From: Roseomonas mucosa ATCC BAA-692 | GTDB lineage: Bacteria; Pseudomonadota; Alphaproteobacteria; Acetobacterales; Acetobacteraceae | Length of the DNA: 64,000 nt | NCBI RefSeq assembly: GCF_000622225.1 | Contig: NZ_JHWD01000017.1 | Span: 1-64,000, forward strand | Reading direction: 5' to 3' | Shown: in pieces, positions 25,379-35,095 of the stretch | Layout of the letters: every line of letters starts with the position of its first letter | Numbering within the stretch: position 1 is the first letter of the stretch | Notes under the pieces: model-generated | Told to the model about the DNA's origin: nothing | The model's database searches: none | The model's input: the letters and a program-made list of their open reading frames with translations, nothing else | Position numbers and translations under genes: made by a program

Positions 25379-26284
25379 ATGGGTTCGCCGGATATCATGA
25401 CCGACCTGCCGTCGCCCGACCTGTCATTGCCCGACCTGGCCTCGCTGCGTGCCGAGATCGATTCGATCGACGACGCGGTGCACGACCTGCTGATGCGCCG
25501 GGCGGCGCTTTCCGCCCGCATGGCCGCCAGCCGGGTGAAGAACGACAGCTTCCCCTATCGCCCGGGGCGCGAGGCGGGAATCCTTCGCCGCCTGCTGGCC
25601 CGCCATCATCCCCCCCTTCCGGCCGGCACGATGGTCCAGGTCTGGCGGGAGATCATCGCGGCCTCGCTGTTGCAGCAGGGGCCGCTCTCCCTCGCGGTGC
25701 TGCAGCCACAGCGCGGGAATCCGGGTGAATCCCCGCTCTCCTCCCTGGCCCGCGCCCATTACGGCGAGGGCAGCACGCTGCGCCTGCACGCGACGGTGGG
25801 CCGGGTGCTCGCCGCGCTGTCCGCCGGGGAAGCGAACCTCGCCATCCTGCCGATGCCCGATGACGGCGACCTGGCCGAGGCCGCCTGGTGGCTGCGGCTG
25901 GAGGCGCCGCGCCTGCACGTGGTGGCCGCGCTGCCCTTCCTCGCCGCCGCGGGGCAGCGGCCGCAGGCGCTGGTGGTCGCCGCCATGGCGCCGGAAGCCA
26001 CGGGGCGCGACCGTTCCCTGCTGCGCCTCGCCCACGCGCCGGACATGTCGCGCGATGCGCTGGCCGCCGCGCTGTCGGCGGCGGGGCTGAAGGTGCTGCG
26101 GCTGATCCCCTTCCGCGACCTGCCGCACCCGCACGAGACGGGCGCCGGGCGCGCGGCCGACAGGGGCGCGGAGGGCTGCGCCCTGGCCGAGATCGAGGGC
26201 TTCCTGTCCGCCGACGACCCCCGCCTGAAGAATTTTCGCGCCGATCTGCTCGGCGCCTATGCCGAGCCGGAGAGCCTGCCATGA
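25379..26284 (+). CDS. Chorismate mutase with C-terminal dehydratase-like domain
   Basis: A 301-residue protein. Residues 15-105 form an AroQ-class chorismate mutase ([58 protein letters not shown]), converting chorismate to prephenate. The remaining 195 residues ([46 protein letters not shown]) have the outline of a prephenate dehydratase effector/catalytic fold, but I do not see the usual catalytic TRF motif, so it may be a degenerate or regulatory domain. A strong ribosome site AAGGAGG precedes ATG 25379. The stop overlaps the next start (ATGA), forming a Phe/Tyr operon. Confidence 0.8.
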   Translation: MGSPDIMTDLPSPDLSLPDLASLRAEIDSIDDAVHDLLMRRAALSARMAASRVKNDSFPYRPGREAGILRRLLARHHPPLPAGTMVQVWREIIAASLLQQGPLSLAVLQPQRGNPGESPLSSLARAHYGEGSTLRLHATVGRVLAALSAGEANLAILPMPDDGDLAEAAWWLRLEAPRLHVVAALPFLAAAGQRPQALVVAAMAPEATGRDRSLLRLAHAPDMSRDALAAALSAAGLKVLRLIPFRDLPHPHETGAGRAADRGAEGCALAEIEGFLSADDPRLKNFRADLLGAYAEPESLP

Positions 26285-27363
26285 CCGTGATGCCCCGTCC
26301 CTCCATCCTCGCCGTCGAGCCCTATGTCGGCGGCGAATCCAGGATCCCGGGCGTGAACCGCATCGTGAAGCTGTCCTCCAACGAGGGCGCCTTCGGCCCG
26401 CCGCCCGGCGCGGTGGAGGCGATCCGGGCGATGGCGACCGAGGCGCACCGCTATCCGGATGGCGGGGCGAAGGCGCTGCGCGAGGCGATCGGGGCGGCAC
26501 ATGGGCTGGACCCGGCGCGGATCGTCTGCGGCAACGGCTCCGACGAGCTGATCGCGCTGCTGATCATGGCCTATGGCGGCGAGGGCACCGAGCTCGTCAT
26601 GTCCGCCTACGGCTTCCAGATGTACGAGCTGACCGGGCTCTGGGCCGGCTGCCGCGTCATCAAGGTGCCGGAGCGCGAGCTGACCGCCGATGTGGATGCC
26701 ATGCTGGCCGCGGTCGGGCCGCGCACGAAGCTGGTCTTCCTCACCAACCCGAACAACCCGACCGGCACGCTGCTGCCGCAGGGCGAGGTCGAGCGCCTGC
26801 GCGCGGGCCTGCGCGACGACATCCTGCTGGCGCTGGATTCCGCCTATGCGGAATACGTTACCGCCCCGGGCTACGACGCCGGGGCGAAGGTTGTGGATGC
26901 CAGCGACAACACGGTGATGCTGCGCACCTTCAGCAAGATCTATGGACTGGGCGGCATGCGCCTGGGCTGGGCCTATGCCTCGCCCACCATCGTCGCTGTG
27001 CTGGGCCGGGTGCGTGGGCCGTTCAACGTGAACGCCGCCGCCGCCGCCGCCGGCATCGCCGCCCTGGCCGAGCCGGGCTGGATCGGGAAGAACGTCGCGC
27101 ACAACAGCGAATGGCGCGCGAAGCTGAGCGCGGCGCTGGAGGCGGTGGGCCTTCCGGTGCGGCCGAGCGAGACCAACTTCGTGCTGGTGGATTTCGGCAG
27201 CGCCGAGCGCGCCGGGGCCGCCGACGCGCATCTGCGCGCGCGCGGGCTGATCGTGCGCGCCATGGGCGGCTATGGCCTGCCGCGCTACCTCCGCGTCACC
27301 ATCGGCAATGCCGAGGAATGCGAGATGGTGATCGAGGCGCTCACCGGCTTCGCGCGCGGATGA
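26281..27363 (+). CDS. hisC: Histidinol-phosphate/aromatic aminotransferase (HisC family)
   Basis: Class I/II PLP aminotransferase of 360 residues. The PLP lysine is Lys219 in [38 protein letters not shown] and [19 protein letters not shown] complete the HisC pattern. It is placed between chorismate mutase and prephenate dehydrogenase with overlapping codons on both sides. That context indicates use as an aromatic aminotransferase for phenylalanine and tyrosine; dual use in histidine biosynthesis is common in alphaproteobacteria and cannot be excluded. Confidence 0.9.
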   Translation: MTVMPRPSILAVEPYVGGESRIPGVNRIVKLSSNEGAFGPPPGAVEAIRAMATEAHRYPDGGAKALREAIGAAHGLDPARIVCGNGSDELIALLIMAYGGEGTELVMSAYGFQMYELTGLWAGCRVIKVPERELTADVDAMLAAVGPRTKLVFLTNPNNPTGTLLPQGEVERLRAGLRDDILLALDSAYAEYVTAPGYDAGAKVVDASDNTVMLRTFSKIYGLGGMRLGWAYASPTIVAVLGRVRGPFNVNAAAAAAGIAALAEPGWIGKNVAHNSEWRAKLSAALEAVGLPVRPSETNFVLVDFGSAERAGAADAHLRARGLIVRAMGGYGLPRYLRVTIGNAEECEMVIEALTGFARG

Positions 27364-28247
27364 GCGATCCCCTCTTCCGCCGCCTCTGCATCATCGGCGC
27401 CGGCCTGATTGGTTCCTCCCTGGCGCGGCTGGTCTGCGAGCGGGGCGACATCGCCCGGCATCTGGTGGTGCACGACAGTTCCGCCACGGTGATCGGGCGG
27501 GTGCGGGCACTGGGCATCGCCGATACGGTGGAGCCCAATCCGGTGCGGGCGGTGGAGGGCTGCGACGCGGTCGTCCTCTGCGTGCCCGTGGGCGCCTATC
27601 ACGGGGTGATGTCGGTGATCGCGGCGCATCTCGCCCCGGGCTGCGTGCTGAGCGACGTCGGCAGCACCAAGAGCAGCGTGCTGCGCGACCTGCTGCCCCT
27701 GTTGCCGGAAGGCGTGCACCTGGTGCCGGGCCATCCCATGGCCGGCACCGAGTTCTCCGGCCCCGATGCCGGCTTCGCCGCGCTGTTCCAGGGCCGCTGG
27801 GTGATCCTGACGCCGCCGCCGGGCGCCGATCCCACCGCCGTGGAGAAAGTCACGGAGATGTGGCGCCGCGCGGGCTCGACGCTGGAGGTGATGGACGCCG
27901 CCAAGCACGACAAGGTGGTGGCCATCGTCTCGCACCTGCCGCACCTGATCGCCTTCACCATCTGCTCCACCGCCGACGACCTGGCGCAGGAGACGCAGGA
28001 CAACATCCTGCGCTTCGCCGCCTCGGGCTTCCGCGACTTCACCCGCATTGCCGCCAGCGACGTGGCCATGTGGCGCGACATCTTCCTGAACAACCGCGAG
28101 GCGCTGCTGGAGATGCTGGCGCGCTTCACCGAGGATTCCCAGGCCCTGGGCCGCGCGGTGCGCTGGGGCGAGGCAGGCTTCATCGAGGACCGCATCCAGC
28201 GCGGGCGGAAGGTCCGGCGCTCGCTGATCGAGATGAAGCAAGCCTGA
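27360..28247 (+). CDS. tyrC: Prephenate/arogenate dehydrogenase
   Basis: A 295-residue dehydrogenase of the TyrA family lacking mutase or ACT domains, oxidatively decarboxylating prephenate or arogenate on the way to tyrosine. It shows the nucleotide site [41 protein letters not shown], the catalytic His in [14 protein letters not shown], and [13 protein letters not shown]. Its ATG overlaps the hisC stop, completing the three-gene operon. Choice between prephenate and arogenate as substrate cannot be made from the sequence. Confidence 0.92.
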   Translation: MSDPLFRRLCIIGAGLIGSSLARLVCERGDIARHLVVHDSSATVIGRVRALGIADTVEPNPVRAVEGCDAVVLCVPVGAYHGVMSVIAAHLAPGCVLSDVGSTKSSVLRDLLPLLPEGVHLVPGHPMAGTEFSGPDAGFAALFQGRWVILTPPPGADPTAVEKVTEMWRRAGSTLEVMDAAKHDKVVAIVSHLPHLIAFTICSTADDLAQETQDNILRFAASGFRDFTRIAASDVAMWRDIFLNNREALLEMLARFTEDSQALGRAVRWGEAGFIEDRIQRGRKVRRSLIEMKQA

Positions 28248-28267
28248 AGTGGGGTTTCCGGCGGATG

Positions 28268-28566
28268 CCCCCGGGCGGAGGCTCCGCCTCCCCCGGTCCC
28301 CCACCGCTGGGGAGATAGTATCTCCCCAGACCCCGCCTTGAGTTGGTGCTGGCGGCAAGGTCGGCCTGTGGCCCACTCCTGGGGACAGGCGGACCGGCAA
28401 GCTCCCGGAGAAAGGAAAGACACTATCTTCGCGCTGGTGGCAGCGGCAGTCGCCGGGAAGCCATGCTTCCCGCCGCGATCCGGTGTCAGCGAGAGCCAGC
28501 GAAGGGGAGGTCCAGGACCCTCAGGGTCCTGGTGGATGGGGCCCCGGGGAAGGCAAGGCCTCCCGG
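28268..28566 (+). repeat. Dispersed intergenic element, copy C (full length, diverged)
   Basis: Starts with the self-complementary CCCGGGCGGAGGC/GCCTCCCCCGG and keeps TTGAGTTGGTGCT, the CTCCCGGAGAAAGGAAAG block, the hairpin GCCGGGAAGCC-ATGCTTCCCGCC, GGTCCAGGACCCTCAGGGTC and a right end GGGGCCCCGGGGAAGGC. More diverged than copies B and G. It fills the gap between tyrC and the zinc-finger gene. Confidence 0.75.
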
Positions 28567-28675
28567 CTGGCAGTGGCAGCAAAGCCCTGATCCCCTGCCT
28601 TGCCCCCCACCCTGGCCCGGAGGGCGCGGAGGGCCTATCTAGGGGATCCCATCCTTCCTGCAGGCGAGCGATCCG

Positions 28676-28900
28676 ATGCGCGACAGCAGCTACACCGGCT
28701 ATACCCCTCATATCGTTCCCGGCGTGACGCCGGTGGACAAGATCACGGTGGAGAGCCGGGTGGTGGCCTGCGACGGCGGCAAGGGCGCGCTGGGGCATCC
28801 CACCATCTACATGCGGATCGAGGACCGGGAGGTCACCTGCCCCTACTGCTCGCGCACCTATGTGCTGGCCGAGGGCGCGGGGGATGACGGCCACCACTGA
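28676..28900 (+). CDS. Small zinc-finger protein (zf-CHCC, NDUFS6-like)
   Basis: A 74-residue protein ending in a CHCC zinc finger: Cys in VVACDGG, His in [12 protein letters not shown], and CPYC in [14 protein letters not shown]. This is the NDUFS6-like zinc-finger family, common as a stand-alone gene in alphaproteobacteria, where the mitochondrial counterpart is a complex I accessory subunit. A bacterial role is not firmly established. The gene ends 31 bases before the polA start and may be cotranscribed with it. Confidence 0.85.
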   Translation: MRDSSYTGYTPHIVPGVTPVDKITVESRVVACDGGKGALGHPTIYMRIEDREVTCPYCSRTYVLAEGAGDDGHH

Positions 28901-28931
28901 GGCGCTGGCAGGAATTCGGAAAGGGGCGGCG

Positions 28932-31829
28932 ATGACCGAGGATGCACCCTCCGGGACCCCCCGTGACAGCACGGCCCCGGAGCAGGAAGCGGCCACAGCC
29001 GCCGTCATCAACATGCCGGGGGCGGCGGGCGGCGTGCCGGCCACCCCGCCGGGCGAGCGGCACCTGATCCTGGTGGACGGGTCGGGCTACATCTTCCGCG
29101 CCTTCCACGCCCTGCCACCGATGACCAATCCGGAGGGCGTGCCGGTGAACGCCGTCTTCGGCTTCTCCGGCATGCTGTCGAACTTCCTGTCCCGGCATGT
29201 GGGCAGCCATATCGCCGTGGTCTTCGACGCCTCCCGCAGCACCTTCCGCAACGAGATCTACCCCGACTACAAGGCGCACCGGCCCGAGCCGCCGCCGGAG
29301 CTGGTGCCCCAGTTCAAGATGATCCGCGAGGCCACGGCGGCCTTCGGCGTCGCCTGCGTGGAGCAGCAGGGCTACGAGGCGGACGACATGATCGCCTCCT
29401 ATGCCGCCGCCTTCGCGCGGGATGGCGGGCGGGTGACGATCGTCTCCTCCGACAAGGACCTGATGCAGCTCGTGGACGAGCGCGTCGAGCTGCTGGACCC
29501 GATCAAGCAGAAGCCGATCCGCGCCGCCGAGGTGATGGAGAAGTTCGGCGTGCCGCCGGAGAAGGTGGTCGAGGTGCAGGCCCTGGCCGGGGACCCCACC
29601 GACAACGTGCCGGGCGTGCCGGGCATCGGCGTGAAGACCGCCGCGCAGCTGATCGAGACCTATGGGGACGTGGAGACGCTGCTTTCCCGCCTGTCCGAGA
29701 TCAGGCAGCCCAAGCGCCGCCAGACGCTGGAGGAGAATGCGGAGAACGCCCGCATCAGCCGCCGGCTGGTGGAGCTGGACCGCAACGCCCCCCTGCCGCA
29801 CCCGGTGGAGGAATTCGTCACCCGGCCGCCCGAGCCGGCGCGGTTGAGCGGCTTCCTGGAGCGCAACGGCTTCCGCTCGCTGCAGCATCGGCTGGGGCTG
29901 AGCCAGGACGGCCTGCGCGACAGCGGCCCCCGTCGCCCGCCGGCCGCGCTGGAGGCGCCGGTTCCCGCCGAACCGCTGGCGGTGCCGGCCGAGGCCGCGC
30001 CCTTCGGCCCCTACGAGACCATCGCCGATCTCGCAACGCTGGAAGCCTGGATCGCGCGGGCGCGCGAGGCCGGGGTGGTGGCGGTGGACACGGAGACGGA
30101 CAGCCTGGACGCGCTGGCGGCCAATCTGGTGGGCGTCTGCCTTGCGGTCGCGCCGGGGCAGGCGGCCTACCTGCCGCTGCGCCATGCCTCGGGCGACCTG
30201 TTGCAGCCGGCGCCGCAGCAGGTGCCTTTCGACGAGGCGATTGCCCTGCTGCGCCCGCTTCTGGCCGAGCCCGGCATGCTGAAGGTGCTGCACAACGCGA
30301 AATACGACACCGAGGTGCTGGCCCGGCCGGAGAATGGCGGCCTCACGGTCGATCCGGTGGACGACACGATGCTGCTTTCCTACAGTCTCGATGCCGGGCG
30401 GCACGGGCATGGGATGGACGAGCTGTCGCGCCGGCATCTGGCGCACCAGCCGGTCACCTATGACGAGGTGACCGGCACCGGCAGGGCGCGCAAGCCCTTT
30501 GCCCAGGTGCCGCTGGAGCAGGCCACCGCCTATGCCGCGGAGGATGCGGATGTCACGCTGCGCCTCTGGCTGGCGCTGAAGCCGCTTTTGCGCGAACGCC
30601 GGGCGCTGGCCCTCTACGAGCAGGTCGAGCGTCGCATGATCGCCGTGCTGCGCGACATGGAAACCGCCGGCATCAAGGTGGACGGCGAGGAGCTGGCGCG
30701 GATCGGCGAGGACTTCTCCCAGCGCATGACGGCGCTGGAGGCGGAGATCCACGGCCTCGCCGGCCGCGCCTTCAATGTCGGCTCCCCCAAGCAGCTCGGC
30801 GATATCCTGTTCGGCGAGATGGGCCTGCCCGGCGGCCGCAAGGGAAAGACCGGCGCCTATTCCACCGACGTCTTCGTGCTGGAGGAGCTGGCGGCCCAGG
30901 GCCACGAGCTGCCCCGCAAGGTGCTGGACTGGCGGCAGCTCTCGAAGCTGAAATCCACCTATGTGGACGGGCTGCAGGCGCAGATCGCCGCCGATGGCCG
31001 GGTCCATACGGATTTCAGCATGGCCATCACCTCCACCGGCCGGCTTTCCTCCACCGAGCCCAACCTGCAGAACATCCCCATCCGCACCGAGGAAGGCGCC
31101 AAGATCCGCCGCGCCTTCGTGGCGGAGCCGGGGCATGTCCTGCTGGCGGCGGATTATTCGCAGATCGAGCTGCGGCTGCTGGCCCACATGGCCGACGTGC
31201 CGACGCTGCGGGAGGCCTTCAGCAAGGGCGAGGACATCCACACCCGCACGGCGCGGGAGATCTTCCGCCTGCCGGAAGGGGCGCCGGTGGACCGCGAGCT
31301 GCGCCGCCGTGCCAAGACGGTGAATTTCGGCATCATCTACGGCATCTCGGCCTTCGGCCTGGGGCCGCGGCTTGGCATCTCCCCGGGCGAGGCGCGGGGG
31401 ATCATCGACGCCTATTTCACGCAGTATCCGGGCATCCGCGACGCGATGGAGAAGATCAAGGAGGAGGCCCGCATCCACGGCTTCGTCCGCACCTCCTTCG
31501 GCCGGGCGCTGTGGATTCCCGACATCACCGCCAAGCAGGCGCAGATCCGCGCCAATGCCGAGCGGCAGGCGATCAACGCCCCCTTCCAGGGAGGGGCTGC
31601 GGAGATCATCAAGCGCGCCATGGTCCGCATGCCGCTGGCACTGCGCGAGGCCGGACTCTCGGCGCGCATGCTGCTGCAGGTGCATGACGAGTTGCTCTTC
31701 GAGGTGCCGGAGGGTGAGGTCGAGGCGACGGCGACGCTGGTGCGGGAGGTGATGGAGGGTGTGGCGACCTTGCATGTCCCCCTGTCCGTCGAGGTCGGGA
31801 CGGGACATTCCTGGGCCGAGGCGCACTGA
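28932..31829 (+). CDS. polA: DNA polymerase I
   Basis: A 965-residue polymerase for repair and Okazaki fragment processing. After a nonconserved 40-residue N-terminal tail come the 5'-3' exonuclease (HLILVDGSGYIFRAFHALPPM, DDMIASYA, GDPTDNVPGVPGIGVKTA), the 3'-5' proofreading domain with all acidic residues (VDTETDSLDAL, HNAKYDTEVL, YAAEDADVTLRLW), and the polymerase with motif A DYSQIELRLLAH, the O-helix region RRRAKTVNFGIIYGISAFGL and motif C LQVHDELLFEV. The proofreading site is intact, unlike in some bacterial Pol I. ATG 28932 is preceded by GGAAAGGGGCGG. A very long open frame on the opposite strand is only its shadow. Confidence 0.97.
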   Translation: MTEDAPSGTPRDSTAPEQEAATAAVINMPGAAGGVPATPPGERHLILVDGSGYIFRAFHALPPMTNPEGVPVNAVFGFSGMLSNFLSRHVGSHIAVVFDASRSTFRNEIYPDYKAHRPEPPPELVPQFKMIREATAAFGVACVEQQGYEADDMIASYAAAFARDGGRVTIVSSDKDLMQLVDERVELLDPIKQKPIRAAEVMEKFGVPPEKVVEVQALAGDPTDNVPGVPGIGVKTAAQLIETYGDVETLLSRLSEIRQPKRRQTLEENAENARISRRLVELDRNAPLPHPVEEFVTRPPEPARLSGFLERNGFRSLQHRLGLSQDGLRDSGPRRPPAALEAPVPAEPLAVPAEAAPFGPYETIADLATLEAWIARAREAGVVAVDTETDSLDALAANLVGVCLAVAPGQAAYLPLRHASGDLLQPAPQQVPFDEAIALLRPLLAEPGMLKVLHNAKYDTEVLARPENGGLTVDPVDDTMLLSYSLDAGRHGHGMDELSRRHLAHQPVTYDEVTGTGRARKPFAQVPLEQATAYAAEDADVTLRLWLALKPLLRERRALALYEQVERRMIAVLRDMETAGIKVDGEELARIGEDFSQRMTALEAEIHGLAGRAFNVGSPKQLGDILFGEMGLPGGRKGKTGAYSTDVFVLEELAAQGHELPRKVLDWRQLSKLKSTYVDGLQAQIAADGRVHTDFSMAITSTGRLSSTEPNLQNIPIRTEEGAKIRRAFVAEPGHVLLAADYSQIELRLLAHMADVPTLREAFSKGEDIHTRTAREIFRLPEGAPVDRELRRRAKTVNFGIIYGISAFGLGPRLGISPGEARGIIDAYFTQYPGIRDAMEKIKEEARIHGFVRTSFGRALWIPDITAKQAQIRANAERQAINAPFQGGAAEIIKRAMVRMPLALREAGLSARMLLQVHDELLFEVPEGEVEATATLVREVMEGVATLHVPLSVEVGTGHSWAEAH

Positions 31830-31879
31830 TCCGGCCAGCCGCTTTTCCTGGCCGTTCTGCGTCGCGCTTCGTGATGGCC

Positions 31880-32006
31880 CGCCGGGAGAGAGGCTCTGCC
31901 TCTCTCCCCGGCCGGTCCAGGGGCCCCGGGCTTTCGTTGGCTTTGCGTGGGTGCCGCCAGTCTGCCGCCTGATCCCGGCTGGAGGGGCGCACCAAAGCTC
32001 CGGAAC
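31880..32006 (+). repeat. Dispersed intergenic element, copy D (left half only)
   Basis: Begins with GCCGGGAGAGAGGC and its complement GCCTCTCTCCCCGGC, followed by TTCGTTGGC, GCCGCCTGATCCCGGCTGGAGG and GCACCAAAGCTCCGG, matching the left half of copies B, C and G. The right half is missing. Lies just after polA. Confidence 0.6.
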
Positions 32007-32325
32007 CTGGCGAAGCGGTGAAATCGAGGTAGGGGCAGTTTCCGGCCGGCTTGCGCGCGGGTGCCCCATCCTACCATTACAGGTTGTGCTTGTCCCCTGT
32101 TGCCTCGGCTCAAAGGCGCAAGTTGCATTCTTGTTTCCTGGGTTACTTGTTGTTGATTCGGAAGGATGATTCAGGGAGGGCGGATTTCCTTGCGCAACAA
32201 CCTGTGGCTGAATATTTTATAATCGTATCGCAACGACGAACCGTGCCACGGTCGCCCCGCCCTGTCCGCCCGGGCTATAACCGTGCCGGGAGGAGGGTTT
32301 CCCCGGCTCTCCGACGTTCTGGATC
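32007..32325. other. A+T-rich intergenic region upstream of the rpfC-like kinase
   Basis: About 320 bases without a gene. It is markedly less GC-rich than its surroundings between 32060 and 32240. A TATAAT at 32218-32223 resembles a -10 box, but no well-placed -35 box precedes it. It is the likely promoter region of the kinase. Confidence 0.45.
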
Positions 32326-34983
32326 GTGCCCGTGGCCTCACCTTTGCGATGGATCGTTGCCCGGCTTCGCCGCCGTCCCGACAAGGAGCACGAGATCGCC
32401 CTGAACCGGGTGGCGATCGCCCTTTGCGCGCTGGTGTACTTCTTCCTGGTGGTGCCCTCCGATGCCTCGCTGGAAGAGGCGCGGTGGCTCTGCGCCGCCT
32501 TTGCCATCGCGACACTGCTGCTCTGCGGGCATCTGGTGCTCCGCCCCGGCGCCTCCGTCCTGCGACGCCTGGCGGGGATCGTGCTGGATCTGGGCACCCT
32601 CTCGGGCGGGCTGCTCACCGGCGGTGTCTATGTGGCCGCGCTCTATCCGCTCTATCTCTGGGTGATCTTCGGTAACGGCTTCCGCTTCGGCATCGCTTAT
32701 CTGGGCGTCGCGGCGGGCCTGTCCATCCTGGCCTTCGGCACCATCATCCATGTCTCGCCCTACTGGCAGGCCAACTACCCGCTGGCGCTGGGCCTGCTGG
32801 CTGGGCTGGTGGTCCTGCCGGGCTATGCCGCGATGCTGATCCGCAAGCTGTCCCTGGCGCGGGACCAGGCGGAACAGGCCAGCCAGGCGAAGAGCCTCTT
32901 CCTGGCCAGCGTCAGCCACGAGCTGCGTACGCCGGTCACCGCCATCGTCGGCATGAACGACCTGCTGCGCCGCACGCCGCTGCAGCCCGAGCAGCGGGAG
33001 ATGACGGGGACGATCCAGACCTCCGCGCGCTCCCTGATCTCGCTGATCGACGACCTGCTGAACCTGTCGCGCCTGGATGCGGGCCGCGTCGCCTTCGAGC
33101 AGGTGGTCTTCGATCCGGTGGCGGTGCTGCGCGACGCGGCGCGGCTGGTCACCGCCCAGGCGCTGGAGAAGGACCTCCGCCTCGGCTTCCACGTCACGCC
33201 GCGCAGCACCGGCCTGCTGCGCGGCGACCGGCGCCGCCTGGGCGAGGTGCTGCTGAACCTGACCGGCAACGCGGTGAAGTTCACCCGCCAGGGCGGGGTG
33301 GTCCTGGCCCTGGACATGCAGGAACAGCCGGGAGGCATCCTGCTGCGGCTGGAAGTGTCGGACACGGGGATCGGCATCGCGCCGGAGGCCCAGGAGCGCA
33401 TCTTCGAGAGCTTCACCCAGGCCCATGAGCGGATCGCCAACGATTTCGGCGGCACGGGGCTGGGCCTGTCCATCTCCCGCCGCCTGGTCCGGGCGCAGGG
33501 GGGCGAGATCGGGGTGCGGAGCCGCCTGGGCCGTGGCAGCACGCTCTGGCTCATCCTGCCCATGGAGCGTGCCGCCGCCGAGGGCACACCTTCGCCCATG
33601 CCCTGGCATGCGGTGGTGCTGGTGCGCGACGCCAGCCTGCTGCCGGCCCTGGAACGGGCGGCGGAGCCGGCCGGACTGCGCCTCGCCCTGGCGCGGGGCC
33701 GCGACGAGGCCCGCCGCCTGCTCGCCGCGGCCGTCCCGGCGGGCGAGGGGCCGCGGACGCTGATCCTGCTGGGCGAGGAGCCCGCCGTGGCGGAGCAGGC
33801 GGAGGAGGCCCCCGGGCCGCCCGCTCAGCCCGACCTGCCGCCGGAGGCCGCGCGCCTGCCCGTCCTGCTGATCCGGCCCGATACGCTGCCCGGCCTCCCG
33901 GAGCCGTCGCGGCGCTTCGGGGCGCTGGCCATCCTGTCGGCGCAGCGGCTGGAGGCGGAACTGCCGCCCGTGCTGCGCGCCGCCCACACGCTCTGGCGGG
34001 TGGGGATGGAGGACGAGCAGGCGCTGGTCCGCGGACGCACGGCCGGGCGGCATATCCTGGTGGTGGACGACAACCGGGTGAACCAGAAGGTGCTGTCGCG
34101 GATGCTGGAAACCGGCGGCCATGCCGTCACCCTGGCCGGCAATGGCGAGGAGGCGCTGGACCTGCTGGAGCGGGACAGCTTCGACCTCGTGGTGATGGAC
34201 GTGAACATGCCGGTCATGGGCGGGCTGGAGGCGACCAAGCTCTACCGCATGGCCTCGCTCGGCCAGCCGCACCTGCCCATCGTCGCCCTGACCGCCGACG
34301 CCACCAGCCAGGCGCGGGAAAGGGCACTGGAGGCGGGCATGGATGCCTGCCTGACCAAGCCGATCGACCTGGAAACCCTGCTGGACCTGGTGGAGCGCCT
34401 CCTGGCCGACAAGCCATCCCCGGCCGTGCCGATCCGGCGCCAGACAGTTCCCTTGGCGGTGGTTTCGCCGCCGGACGAACAGCCGTCCCGGCCCGCCACG
34501 GCCATGCCGCCCTGGACCGTCTATGAGAATCCGCGGCCCGAGCCGGCTCTCGCGCCGATCCCGGTCCCGTCCCATGGCCTCCCGCCCGATGCGCCGCCGC
34601 CGGTCCTGGCCGGCCAGCCGCTGCTCGACGAGACGATGCTGGAAAATCTGGAAACGCTGGGCGGCGCCGCGTTCGTCGCGGACGTGGTCGCCTCCTTCCT
34701 CACGGAAGCGGCCGCCCATCTGGAGGAGGTGCGAAAAGCCGTCCGCCTGGAGGATGGCGCGACGTTCCGGGACCGGGTGCATGCCCTGCGCAGCAGCGCG
34801 GCCAATGTCGGCGCGCTGGTCCTGCCGGAGCTCTGCCGCGACTGGCAGTTCGCCAGCGACGAGATGGTGCGCCAGAACGGCGCGGAAATGGCGGCGCGGC
34901 TCGTTGCCGAGTTCGAGGCGGTGCGGGCGGCGCTGCTGCGGCGCCAGGCCCTGCCGCCGGTGCTGGTGACCCGGCGGGACTGA
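32326..34983 (+). CDS. rpfC: Hybrid sensor histidine kinase with receiver and Hpt domains (RpfC-like)
   Basis: An 885-residue membrane sensor. Residues 27-172 are hydrophobic and form about five or six helices, with no large periplasmic domain. HisKA follows with His198 in SVSHELRTP, then an ATPase domain (LLNLTGNAVKFT, DTGIGIAPEAQERIFESFTQ, GGTGLGLSISRRLV). A degenerate linker precedes the receiver (HILVVDDNRVNQKVL, phosphoacceptor Asp625 in VMDVNMPVMGG, Lys in CLTKPIDLE). A C-terminal Hpt domain carries His819 in VHALRSSAANVGAL. This order and the convergent rpfF-like gene identify it as the DSF sensor RpfC type. The start codon is GTG 32326, or another GTG two codons on. No rpfG (HD-GYP) is adjacent. 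Confidence 0.85.
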   Translation: MPVASPLRWIVARLRRRPDKEHEIALNRVAIALCALVYFFLVVPSDASLEEARWLCAAFAIATLLLCGHLVLRPGASVLRRLAGIVLDLGTLSGGLLTGGVYVAALYPLYLWVIFGNGFRFGIAYLGVAAGLSILAFGTIIHVSPYWQANYPLALGLLAGLVVLPGYAAMLIRKLSLARDQAEQASQAKSLFLASVSHELRTPVTAIVGMNDLLRRTPLQPEQREMTGTIQTSARSLISLIDDLLNLSRLDAGRVAFEQVVFDPVAVLRDAARLVTAQALEKDLRLGFHVTPRSTGLLRGDRRRLGEVLLNLTGNAVKFTRQGGVVLALDMQEQPGGILLRLEVSDTGIGIAPEAQERIFESFTQAHERIANDFGGTGLGLSISRRLVRAQGGEIGVRSRLGRGSTLWLILPMERAAAEGTPSPMPWHAVVLVRDASLLPALERAAEPAGLRLALARGRDEARRLLAAAVPAGEGPRTLILLGEEPAVAEQAEEAPGPPAQPDLPPEAARLPVLLIRPDTLPGLPEPSRRFGALAILSAQRLEAELPPVLRAAHTLWRVGMEDEQALVRGRTAGRHILVVDDNRVNQKVLSRMLETGGHAVTLAGNGEEALDLLERDSFDLVVMDVNMPVMGGLEATKLYRMASLGQPHLPIVALTADATSQARERALEAGMDACLTKPIDLETLLDLVERLLADKPSPAVPIRRQTVPLAVVSPPDEQPSRPATAMPPWTVYENPRPEPALAPIPVPSHGLPPDAPPPVLAGQPLLDETMLENLETLGGAAFVADVVASFLTEAAAHLEEVRKAVRLEDGATFRDRVHALRSSAANVGALVLPELCRDWQFASDEMVRQNGAEMAARLVAEFEAVRAALLRRQALPPVLVTRRD

Positions 34984-35095
34984 TCCCGCCGCGAGCCTCG
35001 TCCTGGCCGCCAGCCTGAGGGGTCGGAGCCGCCGGGGAGGGCCTCCCCCGCCGGCCCTTCTCCTTCGCCCGGTGTCGCGGGCGCAGGGCGGGCCG

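Noticed and set aside
28833-32069. A 1078-codon open frame on the minus strand
   Set aside because: It is antisense to polA, which has every expected motif. Long antisense frames are common in 70% GC DNA, and the translation is rich in His/Arg/Gln without any domain.
32190-32223. A sigma-70 promoter TTGCGC / TATAAT before the kinase gene
   Set aside because: The spacing is about 22 bases, too long for a normal promoter, so only the A+T-rich region is reported.
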